From Rikenellaceae bacterium (GTDB lineage: Bacteria > Bacteroidota > Bacteroidia > Bacteroidales > UBA932), in the NCBI GenBank assembly GCA_900769145.1, contig CAAGFN010000160.1, positions 1-64,000 on the forward strand: a stretch of 64,000 bases of DNA, read 5' to 3'. The notes under the pieces are model-generated. The model was not told where the DNA came from and did not search any database. It was given only the letters and a program-made list of their open reading frames with translations. Shown one piece after another: positions 18,332-31,525 of the stretch (position 1 is its first letter; each line of letters begins with the position of its first letter). The position numbers and the translations under genes are program-made.

Positions 18332-21300
18332 ATGAAATACGGAAAAATAATGTCAATGTCTCTGCTGGGCCTTGTCCCGGCGGAGGCTTTCGCCGCTTCC
18401 GACGATGCCAGAAAGCCCAATGTGATTGTCATCCTGGCCGACGACTACGGCTGGAAGGATGCCGGCTTCATGGGGAGCGACATCTACGAGACTCCTAACC
18501 TCGACAGACTCGCATCCCGAAGTGTGGTATTCACCAACGGATATGCAGCCTGCTCAGTATCAAGCCCTTCCAGAGGCAGTATCCTCACCGGGCTATATCC
18601 GACAAGGCACGGCATAACCACCTGGATAGGCGACCCTTGCGGAGAGGACTGGAGAGTCAAGGGCAGGCATAACAGGATGCTCCCAGCACAATACGCCTGG
18701 GAACTTGACCCTTCCTTCGTAACCATCCCGGAAGTCCTGAGAGAGCAGGGCTACCGGACATTCATGGCGGGGAAATGGCATCTCGGTGACAAGGTGAATC
18801 CGGAAGACCAGGGCTTCGACATCAATGTGGGCGGCTGGGAGGCCGGCAATCCTAAAGGCGGCTATTTCTCCCCGTATGCCAACCCCGTGCTGGAAGACGG
18901 GCCTGCCGGCGAGAATCTCTCCGAAAGACTGTGCAGGGAGACCGCACGTTTCATTGAGCAGGAGGCCGGGGAAGGACGTCCGTTCTTCGCCTATCTCTCA
19001 TTCTACGCAGTCCACGGTCCCATCCAGACCACAGAGGAACTCTGGAACAAATACCGCAAGAAAATCACCGACCTGGGGCTCAATGAAGGCGAAGGCTTCT
19101 ACGTGGACCGCCTGATGCCTGTCAGAAAGTATCAGGACAACCCTGTGTATGCAGGTCTCATTGAGCAGATGGACAGGGGCATCGGAATCGTCCTTGACAA
19201 GATTGAGGAACTCGGAATCGGTGACAATACTGTAATAATATTCACCTCTGACAATGGAGGAGTGACCTCCGGGGACAATTTTGCCACCTCGATCCTCCCT
19301 CTCCGCGGAGGTAAGGGCCGTCAATGGGAAGGCGGCACCAGAGTTCCTTACATTATCCATACTCCCGGGATGGAACGCAGCCGGATAAGCGACACCCCGG
19401 TCAGCGGCATTGACATTTTCCCGACTGTTCTGGAAATGGCGGGAGCCGGCAGCAGGGACGTGGACGGAACCAGCCTCGTGCCTCTGCTTGAGGGCAGGAC
19501 CACGAAAACACTGAAGACAAGGCCTCTCTTCTGGCATTATCCGCATTACGGGAACCAGGGAGGAGAACCGTCATCCACCATACGCAAAGGCGACTGGAAA
19601 CTGATATGGTATCACGAGGACGGACGCTACGAGCTCTACAACCTCGCGGAGGACATTGGGGAACACAACCCGGTTCAGAATCCTGAGAAGGAGGAGGAAC
19701 TCAAGGCCGGACTTCAGGCCTGGCTCAGCGAAACCAATGCCAAACTGCCGTCACAGGACCCTGAATGGACAGCCGAAATAGAGAAGGCCTATCTGGACAA
19801 GGTCATTCCTAAATCCCTTGAGAGACAGGAGGATATAAGACACGCCATGCTGGACCCGAACTGGGCTCCGGATGCATCCTGGTGGGGTTCCAGACCGTTC
19901 TGCAATGGCTGGAAATTCATTCTTGACGACATTGCCGAAGCATCATCAAAGGACTTCGACGACAGCGGCTGGAGAACACTCAACGTGCCTCACGACTGGG
20001 CCTTCGAACAGGGGTACAGTCCGGATGCCGCACAGGAGGACAAGGGCGGCTACGCCTGCGGAGGAACAGGCTGGTACAGAAAGCATTTCGCATTGTACGC
20101 CAATGAGATACAGGACCGCCAACTATTCGTGGACTTCGATGGAGTCTACATGAACAGCGAGGTCTGGATCAACGGGCATTATCTAGGGAAACGGCCTTAC
20201 GGCTATATCAGTTTCACATACGACATCACCCCTTACATCAAGGCCGGGGACAATGTTCTCAGCGTCAGGGTGGACAACAGCAGGGAGCCAAGCGCAAGGT
20301 GGTATCACGGCTGCGGTATCTACGGCGACGTAAGACTCCGCTACGAGAAGCCTCTTCATTTCGTAAAGGACGGCATTTACATAACAACGCCAGTTGCTGA
20401 CAGTCTCAAGTCCACAGTATCAGTCACTTATGAATTGAGCCAAGTCCCGGATGCGAAAGTCAGGGCATGGATTGAAAAGGACGGAAGAAGCGTCTCGGAC
20501 ACATTGTCATCGACCAGTGGAAAATTGCTCTTTACGTTGGGAAAGACCTCCCTTTGGAGTCCTGAGACCCCGGTACTCTACACATTGAAAATGAGGGTTC
20601 ATGACAGCGATGGCAGGGTCAGCGACTCGGAGTCCATCGACTTCGGCATAAGAAGCATAAAATGGGTGGCAGGCAAAGGATTCTTCCTCAATGGCAGGCA
20701 GACCAAGCTCAGGGGCGTTTGCGAACATCTGGAGGGTGGACCTGTCGGGGCAGCCTGGACAAGGGACCTCCTGGAGTGGAAACTTCGTATGCTCAAGGAG
20801 ATGGGCTGCAATGCAATACGCACTGCCCATAATCCCCAGGTCCCGATGTTCTACGACATCTGCGACCGTATCGGCCTAATGGTGATGGACGAGGCATTCG
20901 ACGGATGGAAGGCCAAGGCACCTCAGGATTATGGCGCACAGGCATTTGCGGAATGGTGGGAAAGAGATCTCAGGGCAATGCTGAGGCGCGACCGGAACCA
21001 TCCTTGCGTAGTGGTCTGGAGTGTCGGCAATGAGACATCCGGGGACGTGGCTGGAAGCCTCGTAAAGGTTTGCCGATCTGAGGATCCTACCAGGCTGGTA
21101 ACATCCGGGGATGCCGGAGCCGACCAGATGGACGTCATCGGAATCAACGGCAAGAGCGAGAGGCAGAATTTCTACAAAAACTATAAGCCGGGCCTCAGGG
21201 CATTCGTCGGGACTGAGACCCCGCACACTTGGCAGACAAGGGGATATTACCGTACAATGACTTGGTATAGAGACGGTTATCCAAACAAGGGACAGGACCC

Positions 21301-22828
21301 GTTCCTGATTCCTGACCTGACGGAGAAAGAAGTATTCGGCTATGACTGGACTTCCCCGGAGGAGAGGAGAAATGTCAAGCAGATCTTCAATTCCTCATAC
21401 GACAATGCCACCGTACGTCTCACCGCAAGGCATAACCTGGCATTCCTCCGTAACCTCGACTGGTACTCCGGCCACTTCCGCTGGACAGGATTCGACTACC
21501 CTGGCGAGGCAGGATATGTACACGGAGGATGGCCTTTCAGGACATTCCAGGGCGGAGTCATTGACCTGGCAGGATTCAAGAAAGACCATTTCTACCTATA
21601 CCAGAGCCAGTGGCGGGAAGACATTGATATGGTCCACATTCTACCACATTGGACCCATCCTGACATTGCCGAAGGCACCATCATACCTGTCTGGGTCTAT
21701 ACCACGGGAGACGAGGCGGAACTTCTGCTGAACGGCAGAAGCCTCGGGCGTGTGAAGAAGGGCCTTGACTGGGACAAGATGCAATGCGGCTGGGATGTCC
21801 CATGGACCCCTGGAAAACTCACTGCCATAGCCTATCGGAACGGCATGGAGATATGCAGGGAAAGCATTTCCACAGCCGGGGCGCCGGCCACGTTCTCGGT
21901 GAAGAAAGAGGGAAACATTGAGAATGGAAACGCCATCCTGACATTCACCCAGAAGGACAAGGGGGGCAACATTTTCCCGTACGGGGACAACCGGCTCTTC
22001 CTGTCCCTGACGAATGCCACGGTGCAGTCATTCGAGAACGGCAATCCGGTCGATACGGAATGTCGCTGGCAGGCTCCTTCACTGAGATGCTTCTTCGGTA
22101 TGTCCAGGGCATTCATCCGCAGAAACGAGAGCGTCGGCAATGTGGTGGCTCTAGCCGGAATGATCTGCGGGGACAGGTCCTGCAAGGTCTCCGACGAGGC
22201 ATCCATCGTTATCCATGAGATAACTTTGAAGGGCAAGAATGCAAGGCATCAGTTCGAGGTCAGATATACTCTGGACGGCAGCGAGCCGGGAAGGGAATCG
22301 GCCTTGTACACGGGTCCTTTCCGCATTGCTCCGGGAATGAAGGTAAGGGCTAAGGTCTGGTGCAACGGCAATGAGGTCCTGTCAATGGAGGAGGACTTCG
22401 GAAACGGCATCTTCTGGGGTGTTCCGGGTGCCGCCCCATGCAAGGATGAAGGGTCCCAGGCTGAATACATGGATTTGTCAGGTGCGGTAGTACGCAACAC
22501 CTCCGGCCTCGATGTCTATGGAGGAGGCTATGTGCTCTTCAAGGAGAAGGGCGGTTCGATTTCCTGGTACCAGGAGAATGACGGGGCGGCGTACGACTCT
22601 GTCCTGAAAATAAGATATTCACAGGGCAGGACAGCCACCGGAGTCACCAGGGCAGAACTGACTAACAATGGAGCCTCAGTGTGCATTATCGATTTCAAGG
22701 ATACCGGAAGCGAGAACAGCGACTGGACAGAACTGGAAGTCCCGGTCACATTGATTTCCGGAGCCAATAATCTGAGAATCAAGATATTGGACAAGAGCGG
22801 TCCGTCCATTGACAGCATCAGTCTCTGA
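18332..22828 (+). CDS. Bifunctional sulfatase-GH2 glycoside hydrolase fusion
   Basis: One continuous frame of 1498 residues that joins two enzymes. A signal peptide ends near AEAFAASDD. The sulfatase (about 28-490) has ADDYG (Asp37, Asp38), the serine-type formylglycine motif SSPSR (Ser77 to Arg81) in GSILTGLYPTRHG, MAGKWHLGD and TSDNGG. After a short linker the GH2 part begins at about 515: sugar-binding domain (RPFCNGWKFILDD to VRLRYE), Ig-like domain, then a TIM barrel (about 800-1090) with acid/base Glu901 in WSVGNETSG and likely nucleophile Glu962 in GTETPHT. Then follow a DUF4982-like domain (about 1120-1200), a further beta domain, a CHB_HEX_C-like unit (YTLDGSEPGRESALYTGPF, about 1310-1325) and a C-terminal carbohydrate-binding-like domain (about 1370-1498). 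All catalytic residues are present in both halves. It probably removes sulfate and then a beta-linked galactose or uronic acid; specificity is inferred. Confidence 0.95.
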   Translation: MKYGKIMSMSLLGLVPAEAFAASDDARKPNVIVILADDYGWKDAGFMGSDIYETPNLDRLASRSVVFTNGYAACSVSSPSRGSILTGLYPTRHGITTWIGDPCGEDWRVKGRHNRMLPAQYAWELDPSFVTIPEVLREQGYRTFMAGKWHLGDKVNPEDQGFDINVGGWEAGNPKGGYFSPYANPVLEDGPAGENLSERLCRETARFIEQEAGEGRPFFAYLSFYAVHGPIQTTEELWNKYRKKITDLGLNEGEGFYVDRLMPVRKYQDNPVYAGLIEQMDRGIGIVLDKIEELGIGDNTVIIFTSDNGGVTSGDNFATSILPLRGGKGRQWEGGTRVPYIIHTPGMERSRISDTPVSGIDIFPTVLEMAGAGSRDVDGTSLVPLLEGRTTKTLKTRPLFWHYPHYGNQGGEPSSTIRKGDWKLIWYHEDGRYELYNLAEDIGEHNPVQNPEKEEELKAGLQAWLSETNAKLPSQDPEWTAEIEKAYLDKVIPKSLERQEDIRHAMLDPNWAPDASWWGSRPFCNGWKFILDDIAEASSKDFDDSGWRTLNVPHDWAFEQGYSPDAAQEDKGGYACGGTGWYRKHFALYANEIQDRQLFVDFDGVYMNSEVWINGHYLGKRPYGYISFTYDITPYIKAGDNVLSVRVDNSREPSARWYHGCGIYGDVRLRYEKPLHFVKDGIYITTPVADSLKSTVSVTYELSQVPDAKVRAWIEKDGRSVSDTLSSTSGKLLFTLGKTSLWSPETPVLYTLKMRVHDSDGRVSDSESIDFGIRSIKWVAGKGFFLNGRQTKLRGVCEHLEGGPVGAAWTRDLLEWKLRMLKEMGCNAIRTAHNPQVPMFYDICDRIGLMVMDEAFDGWKAKAPQDYGAQAFAEWWERDLRAMLRRDRNHPCVVVWSVGNETSGDVAGSLVKVCRSEDPTRLVTSGDAGADQMDVIGINGKSERQNFYKNYKPGLRAFVGTETPHTWQTRGYYRTMTWYRDGYPNKGQDPFLIPDLTEKEVFGYDWTSPEERRNVKQIFNSSYDNATVRLTARHNLAFLRNLDWYSGHFRWTGFDYPGEAGYVHGGWPFRTFQGGVIDLAGFKKDHFYLYQSQWREDIDMVHILPHWTHPDIAEGTIIPVWVYTTGDEAELLLNGRSLGRVKKGLDWDKMQCGWDVPWTPGKLTAIAYRNGMEICRESISTAGAPATFSVKKEGNIENGNAILTFTQKDKGGNIFPYGDNRLFLSLTNATVQSFENGNPVDTECRWQAPSLRCFFGMSRAFIRRNESVGNVVALAGMICGDRSCKVSDEASIVIHEITLKGKNARHQFEVRYTLDGSEPGRESALYTGPFRIAPGMKVRAKVWCNGNEVLSMEEDFGNGIFWGVPGAAPCKDEGSQAEYMDLSGAVVRNTSGLDVYGGGYVLFKEKGGSISWYQENDGAAYDSVLKIRYSQGRTATGVTRAELTNNGASVCIIDFKDTGSENSDWTELEVPVTLISGANNLRIKILDKSGPSIDSISL

Positions 22829-22841
22829 GAATAAGTTTATA

Positions 22842-22890
22842 AAATGTTGCCCCAAAGTTGGTGTATTTCCGCAACTTTGGGGCAACATTT
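22842..22890. terminator. Perfect 19-bp hairpin between convergent sulfatase genes
   Basis: Stem 22842-22860 (AAATGTTGCCCCAAAGTTG) pairs perfectly with 22872-22890 around an 11-base loop. It lies 13 bases after the fusion-gene stop and 20 bases beyond the stop of the minus-strand sulfatase, so a bidirectional terminator is the simplest reading. The downstream T-tracts are short (ATTTAT one way, ATTTTAT the other), and the stem is longer and more perfect than most terminators. Confidence 0.7.
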
Positions 22891-22910
22891 ATGCTGGACG
22901 GGGGCCTTTT

Positions 22911-24296
22911 CTACCAAGTGAACTCAGTGCTCTCCGTGTGGCATTCCGTGGCGAGACGGCGCAGACGGTCAGCCTTGGCCGGATACTTCCCGATCAGATC
23001 ATTCTCCTCGGCAGGGTCATCATTGAGGTTGTAGAGTTCCTCCTTCAGTTCTTCCGGATTGGACATATTCAGACGCACCAGTTTCCAGCCGTCTTTCAGA
23101 ACCGACTGCTTGCCGCCTTTCTCATAGAACTCGTAGTAGATGTGATCGTGCTGCCTCTGGCGGCCTTTTCCTGTCAATGTCGGCAGATATGAGATGCCGT
23201 CAATGCCTTCAGGCTTCTCCGCCCCTACGATATCGCAGACGGTCGGCAGGAAATCCCAGAATGCGGAAATGTGGTCTGTGACGCAGCCAGAATGGATTTT
23301 CTCCGGCCAGGAGACGATGAACGGCGCCCTGACACCGCCCTCGTAGAGATCTCTCTTGTAGCCGCGGAACGGTCCGTTGCTGTCGAAGAAGTCCGGGTCG
23401 TGGCCGCCGACCATGTGAACACCGTTGTCGGATGAGACGATTAGAATCGTGTTCTCCCAGATGCCCAGTTCCTTGAGAAGTCCGATTACCTGGCCGACAT
23501 TGCGGTCAAACTCGCTGACCATCGAGGCGTAGGCAGCCTTGGGCTTAGGCTGGGACATATAACCCTTGCCGTCCTTGCTCTTGTTGATGTACGGGGTCTC
23601 AGGGAAGGCCTCCTCATAATCCCTGAAATCCGGATAATCCAGGTCGGCGTGCGGAGTCGTCACGGCAAAATACGTGAAGAACGGCCGGCCGGCATTGTCC
23701 CGGATGAACTGCAGGCCCTTCTCCATTATGGCGAAATGACTGTACACCTCTCCGTTAAGCATATCCTTGCTCTCATTCTCATAGAGATACTCAGGATAAT
23801 ACCTGTGCGCAGCCCCCTGCGAGAGATATCCGTAGAAATAATCGTATCCCTGATTCACCGGACTGCCCTCGGTACCAGGCCCGCCCAATCCCCATTTGCC
23901 GACGCAGGCGGTGGCATAGCCCTGGGACTTAAGTATCTCGGCAACAGTTACTTCCGAACCCGGAAGATGAATATCGAATCCGCCCTGCGGGGTCTTCTCG
24001 CCCTTGTTCCCGCGCACGAAGGCGTGTCCGGTATGCTTACCTGTCATCAGACAGCAACGTGACGGAGCGCTGACGGTCGAGCCGGAATAATGATGGGTGA
24101 ACAACATCGACTCCCCCGCCAGAGCATCAATGTTCGGAGTCTGAATCAGTTTCTGCCCATAGCAGCCGACATCGCCGATTCCCATGTCGTCAGCGAGCAT
24201 AAATACGATATTCGGTTTCTGCGGTGTCTCCGCCGGAGCGGTTCCGCAAGCGGTCGCCAGCAACGCCGGGACCATCAGCAGTTTGTCATTTTTCAT
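22911..24296 (-). CDS. Serine-type arylsulfatase lipoprotein (S1 family), paralogue
   Basis: A 461-residue sulfatase with a likely lipobox (LLATAC, Cys17). Motifs: LADDMGIGD, formylglycine motif SAPSR (Ser76 to Arg80) followed by CCLMTGKHTGH, CVGKWGLGGPG, SSDNGVH. It shares the same active-site block, the KPYINKSKDGKGY-type segment and the C-terminal TLTGKG region with the sulfatase at 16907, so the two arose by duplication and probably belong to one sulfatase subfamily. Both would need the same serine-specific maturase. It is transcribed towards the fusion gene and diverges from the LacZ-type gene, with a palindrome in the shared promoter region. Confidence 0.95.
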   Translation of the reverse strand: MKNDKLLMVPALLATACGTAPAETPQKPNIVFMLADDMGIGDVGCYGQKLIQTPNIDALAGESMLFTHHYSGSTVSAPSRCCLMTGKHTGHAFVRGNKGEKTPQGGFDIHLPGSEVTVAEILKSQGYATACVGKWGLGGPGTEGSPVNQGYDYFYGYLSQGAAHRYYPEYLYENESKDMLNGEVYSHFAIMEKGLQFIRDNAGRPFFTYFAVTTPHADLDYPDFRDYEEAFPETPYINKSKDGKGYMSQPKPKAAYASMVSEFDRNVGQVIGLLKELGIWENTILIVSSDNGVHMVGGHDPDFFDSNGPFRGYKRDLYEGGVRAPFIVSWPEKIHSGCVTDHISAFWDFLPTVCDIVGAEKPEGIDGISYLPTLTGKGRQRQHDHIYYEFYEKGGKQSVLKDGWKLVRLNMSNPEELKEELYNLNDDPAEENDLIGKYPAKADRLRRLATECHTESTEFTW

Positions 24297-24323
24297 AGCA
24301 ACTCATTTCCAGATTACCTGATG

Positions 24324-24331
24324 CAAAATTA
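24324..24331 (-). promoter_or_regulatory. -7 element for the third sulfatase
   Basis: Reads TAATTTTG on the minus strand, 27 bases before the sulfatase ATG. It is the divergent partner of the LacZ promoter. Confidence 0.5.
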
Positions 24332-24341
24332 ACTCAAAAGC

Positions 24342-24358
24342 GTGACCTCCGAGGTTAC
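24342..24358. promoter_or_regulatory. 17-bp palindrome, possible operator
   Basis: GTGACCTC-C-GAGGTTAC: two 8-base arms with one mismatch around a single central base. It lies between divergent promoters, just upstream of the minus-strand -7 element (24324-24331) and about 47 bases before the plus-strand TTG at 24405. Position and symmetry suit a dimeric repressor or activator site. No cognate regulator gene is visible in the window. Confidence 0.4.
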
Positions 24359-24380
24359 AATTCATTCATTTTACGTATAG

Positions 24381-28504
<4,124 letters not shown>

Positions 28505-28678
28505 CAGTCATACCCGCTTACAAAACTGATAATACGCAATTCGTACATGTGGTCTTGGTTCTGTGGGATCTTGATTTGGCGCTGTCACGTGGCCGGCGAC
28601 ATTCAGGGGCTCGAACACGACACGCTGTAGAAAGTCACAAAGCCGGCGGAGCGAAACTTGGGCGGAGCTTGCGAACAA

Positions 28679-29470
28679 CTATAGTTTCCTGACGAAATTC
28701 AGGAGGATGTTGAAAGCCGGGTCGGCCATTGAGCCGTGGTCGTGGCCGCCCAGCTCGTAGATGTTCGTGGTGGTGCTGCCGACCAGCTTCATCATGCGCC
28801 AGAGATAGGCATTCTCCTCGTAGCGGCCGAACAGTTCAAGCTCACGGTCGCCGACAATGAGTTCCATCGGAGGGCAATCCTTGCGTACCCAGTACAATGG
28901 GGCGTATTCGTCAATGGTAGGCTGGAGATTGCCTATGCCATTCATCTCACGGTAGGAGAAATGGCTGATGGCCTGGCCGCTGAATGGGACGTAGCCGGCA
29001 ATGTCGTCGGCATCGACACCGTAATTGGCTAGCCACTTCTTGTCCAGGGCCAGCATCATTGAAAGATAACCGCCGGCAGAATGCCCTGAGACGACTATTT
29101 TGCCGGGATCTCCGCCGTAGCGAGCAATATTGTTCCGCACCCAGGCAACGGCCTCGGCGGCATCGTCAATGGTCTTGTCAATGGTAACTTTCGGGAGCAG
29201 CCTGTAGTTCACTCCCACGACGACAATGCCCTTTTCCTTCAGTTTCCAGGGAATCTCCTTCTTCCCCTGGACAAGTCCACCGCCATGAAACCAAACGACC
29301 ACTGGAGCGTCCTCTGTTCCCTTGGGATAATATACATCAAGCTTGAGTCTTTCCGTCGAGTAGTCATCTGTCTTGGCGGTGTAACTTATGTCCTGGTCGG
29401 TCTTGTAGGTCTGCGCCCAGGCGGTCTGGACAGCGAGGAGGACCAGAAGAAATGAGAGAAACTTTTTCAT
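28679..29470 (-). CDS. Secreted alpha/beta-hydrolase esterase (HGGG type)
   Basis: A 263-residue secreted hydrolase with signal peptide ending TAWAQ. Motifs are those of hormone-sensitive-lipase/carbohydrate-esterase-like enzymes: HGGG oxyanion hole (VWFHGGGLVQG), nucleophile elbow GHSAGG, an acid in GDRELELFG and a His in ELGGHDHGSM. It is a different lineage from the esterase at 27563, which has GGG without the preceding His. It follows the GH97 gene by 22 bases on the same strand. The likely role is removal of acyl groups from the glycan degraded by this locus. Confidence 0.86.
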   Translation of the reverse strand: MKKFLSFLLVLLAVQTAWAQTYKTDQDISYTAKTDDYSTERLKLDVYYPKGTEDAPVVVWFHGGGLVQGKKEIPWKLKEKGIVVVGVNYRLLPKVTIDKTIDDAAEAVAWVRNNIARYGGDPGKIVVSGHSAGGYLSMMLALDKKWLANYGVDADDIAGYVPFSGQAISHFSYREMNGIGNLQPTIDEYAPLYWVRKDCPPMELIVGDRELELFGRYEENAYLWRMMKLVGSTTTNIYELGGHDHGSMADPAFNILLNFVRKL

Positions 29471-29492
29471 TGTTCTAGTGTTTATGTTAGGC

Positions 29493-31484
29493 CTACCTGG
29501 TAATCTTGGCCACCCAGCCGCCGCCAGGGGCCATCTTTACGCTTACCTTGCCGTCGGCAGGGACCGGAACAATCTCGTGGGCGAAATCGCGGGCGGCCTT
29601 GTCGGCATTGGCACCGTCACGGAAAATCTCCATTGTCCAGCGGCCTTCGCCGAGGAAACCCAGGTCCAGAGTCAGTTCTCGGGCATCCCAGCCGGTCAGG
29701 GAACCGACATACCAGGTGTCACCGCTGCGGCGGGCAATGGAAATGTACTTGCCAATCTCGCCGTTCAGGCCCACAGACTCGTCCCAGACAACCGGAATCT
29801 CGGCAATGAAACGGGTGCAAAGAGGCTCGGCCAGATAGTTGGACGGAGAATCGCAGAGCATATTGAGAGGCGACTCGAAAATCACGTACTCGGCCAGCTG
29901 GCGGCAACGTGTACCCTGGCTCATCGGCTCATTGTTAACCGGAGTATAATTGCCCTTGGTGGCATTGCGCATTGCCCCCTGGGTATAGTCCATCGGGCCG
30001 GCGGCCATCCTGATGAACGGAACGGTCACATCGTAGGTAACCTGGTCGGCCTTGCTCCACTTCATCTGCTCAAGACCATGGACACCCTCAAAATTGACTA
30101 CATTCGGATAAGTCCTGGTCAGGCCGGCCGGCTTGAAGGCACCGTGGAAATCCAGCATCATCCCGTACTTCGCAGCCACACGGGCGGCCTCCTCGCAGAA
30201 GTCCACCATCTGCTGGTCATCCCTGTCGAGGAAATCCACCTTGAAGCCCTTGAAGCCCATCTCGGAATAATGACGGCAGACATTCTCAATATCACGTGCA
30301 AATGCCTGGTAACCAGCCCAGAGAATCAGACCCACGCCCCTTTCGCGGGCATAGTCGGAGAGCATTTTCAGGTCAATCTCCGGAACCACCTGCATAAGGT
30401 CAGCCTGGAGGTTCACGGCCCAGCCCTCATCGAGAATCACATACTCGATGCCCTGGGCGGCTGCAAAGTCAATGTAATACTTGTATGTATCGTTGTTCAC
30501 GCCGGTCTTGAAGTCAACCCCGTAGAGATTCCAGTCATTCCACCAGTCCCAGGCCACCTTGCCGGGACGCACCCAGCTGTAGTCGGATCCGTCGTCCGGA
30601 GTCGCCAGCTTCCATACCATATCATTGACAGCCAGGTCAATGTCATTGTCCACCACCATCACGATACGCCAAGGGAATGATTTTCCGGCCTCGGCAGTGG
30701 CAATGTAATCCTCACGGGACCTGACAAGCATCTGGAGATTGTTATGTCCGCCCTGCTGGGTCTCGCGCGGATATGCGGCGAAACGGGCGGTCAGCCTCGT
30801 GGAAGCATCCCCATTGTAGAGATACATTCCCGGATAGCCCAGAAGGTCGGACTCCATCACCAGCACCTTGCGGCCATTGTCAGCGGACAGGGCCACAGGG
30901 AGGAATGCCATCCTGCCCTTGTTCCAGTCGGATACCGGAATAACCTCGTAAGTATTCTCGAAGGAATTGAAGAACTGGGCCTCAAAATTGCCCTCATTCT
31001 TCTTCACGTATGGCACAAATGCCTGATAGTCACCGGCCATCACGAACTCAGCCTGCTCCGACACCACGTAAGAGTCAGTCTTGAGAGCATTGCGGAAACG
31101 GTAGGCTACACCCTCATTGTAAGCCCTGAAAATGAGGGAGAACTCCTTGAAGACGAGCTCCATCTCATTGTAGTTGTCACGCACCTCGGCACTCTTGTAC
31201 ACAACCGGATGAAGGACCTCGTCCACCGAACGCCTGATGACCTTGCGGACCTTGTCATTGAGACCGAAGACAATGTCACCGGTAAGGTTCATCGAGATGG
31301 CCGACGGAGCTAGAATCTCGTCTCCGGCCTTGCGTACGGAATAAGTAATCCCCTCCCCGACCACGACATTGGCCTTGAGGCTGCCGTCCGGAGATGCAAC
31401 CTGATAGTTCACATCGGCTGCGGAGACAACTGTCCCTGCTGCTGCCAAAGCTATTAATGAAATTGCTAATGATTTGATAGTCAT
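29493..31484 (-). CDS. GH97 glycoside hydrolase, retaining alpha-galactosidase-like
   Basis: A 663-residue enzyme with a signal peptide (AGTVVSAADV) and the three-part GH97 plan: N-terminal beta-sandwich (about 25-285), TIM barrel (about 300-560), C-terminal beta domain. Key segments are VILDEGW (Glu353), FKGFKVDFLDRDDQQ (Asp417) and DFHGAFKPAGLTRTYPN (445-461). In inverting SusB-type members a catalytic Glu follows the His in the HE-x-KP region; here it is HGAFKP, and Asp417 sits in the nucleophile position of retaining members. An alpha-galactosidase-type (retaining) activity is therefore the better prediction. The gene lies 41 bases after mutS and may be read through from it; no clear own promoter was seen. 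Confidence 0.92.
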   Translation of the reverse strand: MTIKSLAISLIALAAAGTVVSAADVNYQVASPDGSLKANVVVGEGITYSVRKAGDEILAPSAISMNLTGDIVFGLNDKVRKVIRRSVDEVLHPVVYKSAEVRDNYNEMELVFKEFSLIFRAYNEGVAYRFRNALKTDSYVVSEQAEFVMAGDYQAFVPYVKKNEGNFEAQFFNSFENTYEVIPVSDWNKGRMAFLPVALSADNGRKVLVMESDLLGYPGMYLYNGDASTRLTARFAAYPRETQQGGHNNLQMLVRSREDYIATAEAGKSFPWRIVMVVDNDIDLAVNDMVWKLATPDDGSDYSWVRPGKVAWDWWNDWNLYGVDFKTGVNNDTYKYYIDFAAAQGIEYVILDEGWAVNLQADLMQVVPEIDLKMLSDYARERGVGLILWAGYQAFARDIENVCRHYSEMGFKGFKVDFLDRDDQQMVDFCEEAARVAAKYGMMLDFHGAFKPAGLTRTYPNVVNFEGVHGLEQMKWSKADQVTYDVTVPFIRMAAGPMDYTQGAMRNATKGNYTPVNNEPMSQGTRCRQLAEYVIFESPLNMLCDSPSNYLAEPLCTRFIAEIPVVWDESVGLNGEIGKYISIARRSGDTWYVGSLTGWDARELTLDLGFLGEGRWTMEIFRDGANADKAARDFAHEIVPVPADGKVSVKMAPGGGWVAKITR

Positions 31485-31525
31485 ATCGTTATTGTTTTAG
31501 TTCCAACATAATCCAAGGGACACTT

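Noticed and set aside
28505..28678. 174-bp gap between two esterase genes, checked for tRNA or terminator
   Set aside because: A GGGCTCGAAC stretch recalls a T-loop, but no cloverleaf or acceptor stem could be formed, and no hairpin with a T-run is present.
29478..30680. 400-codon plus-strand open frame
   Set aside because: Antisense to the GH97 gene; rich in His and Gly as expected of a reverse-strand artefact; no start context or domain.
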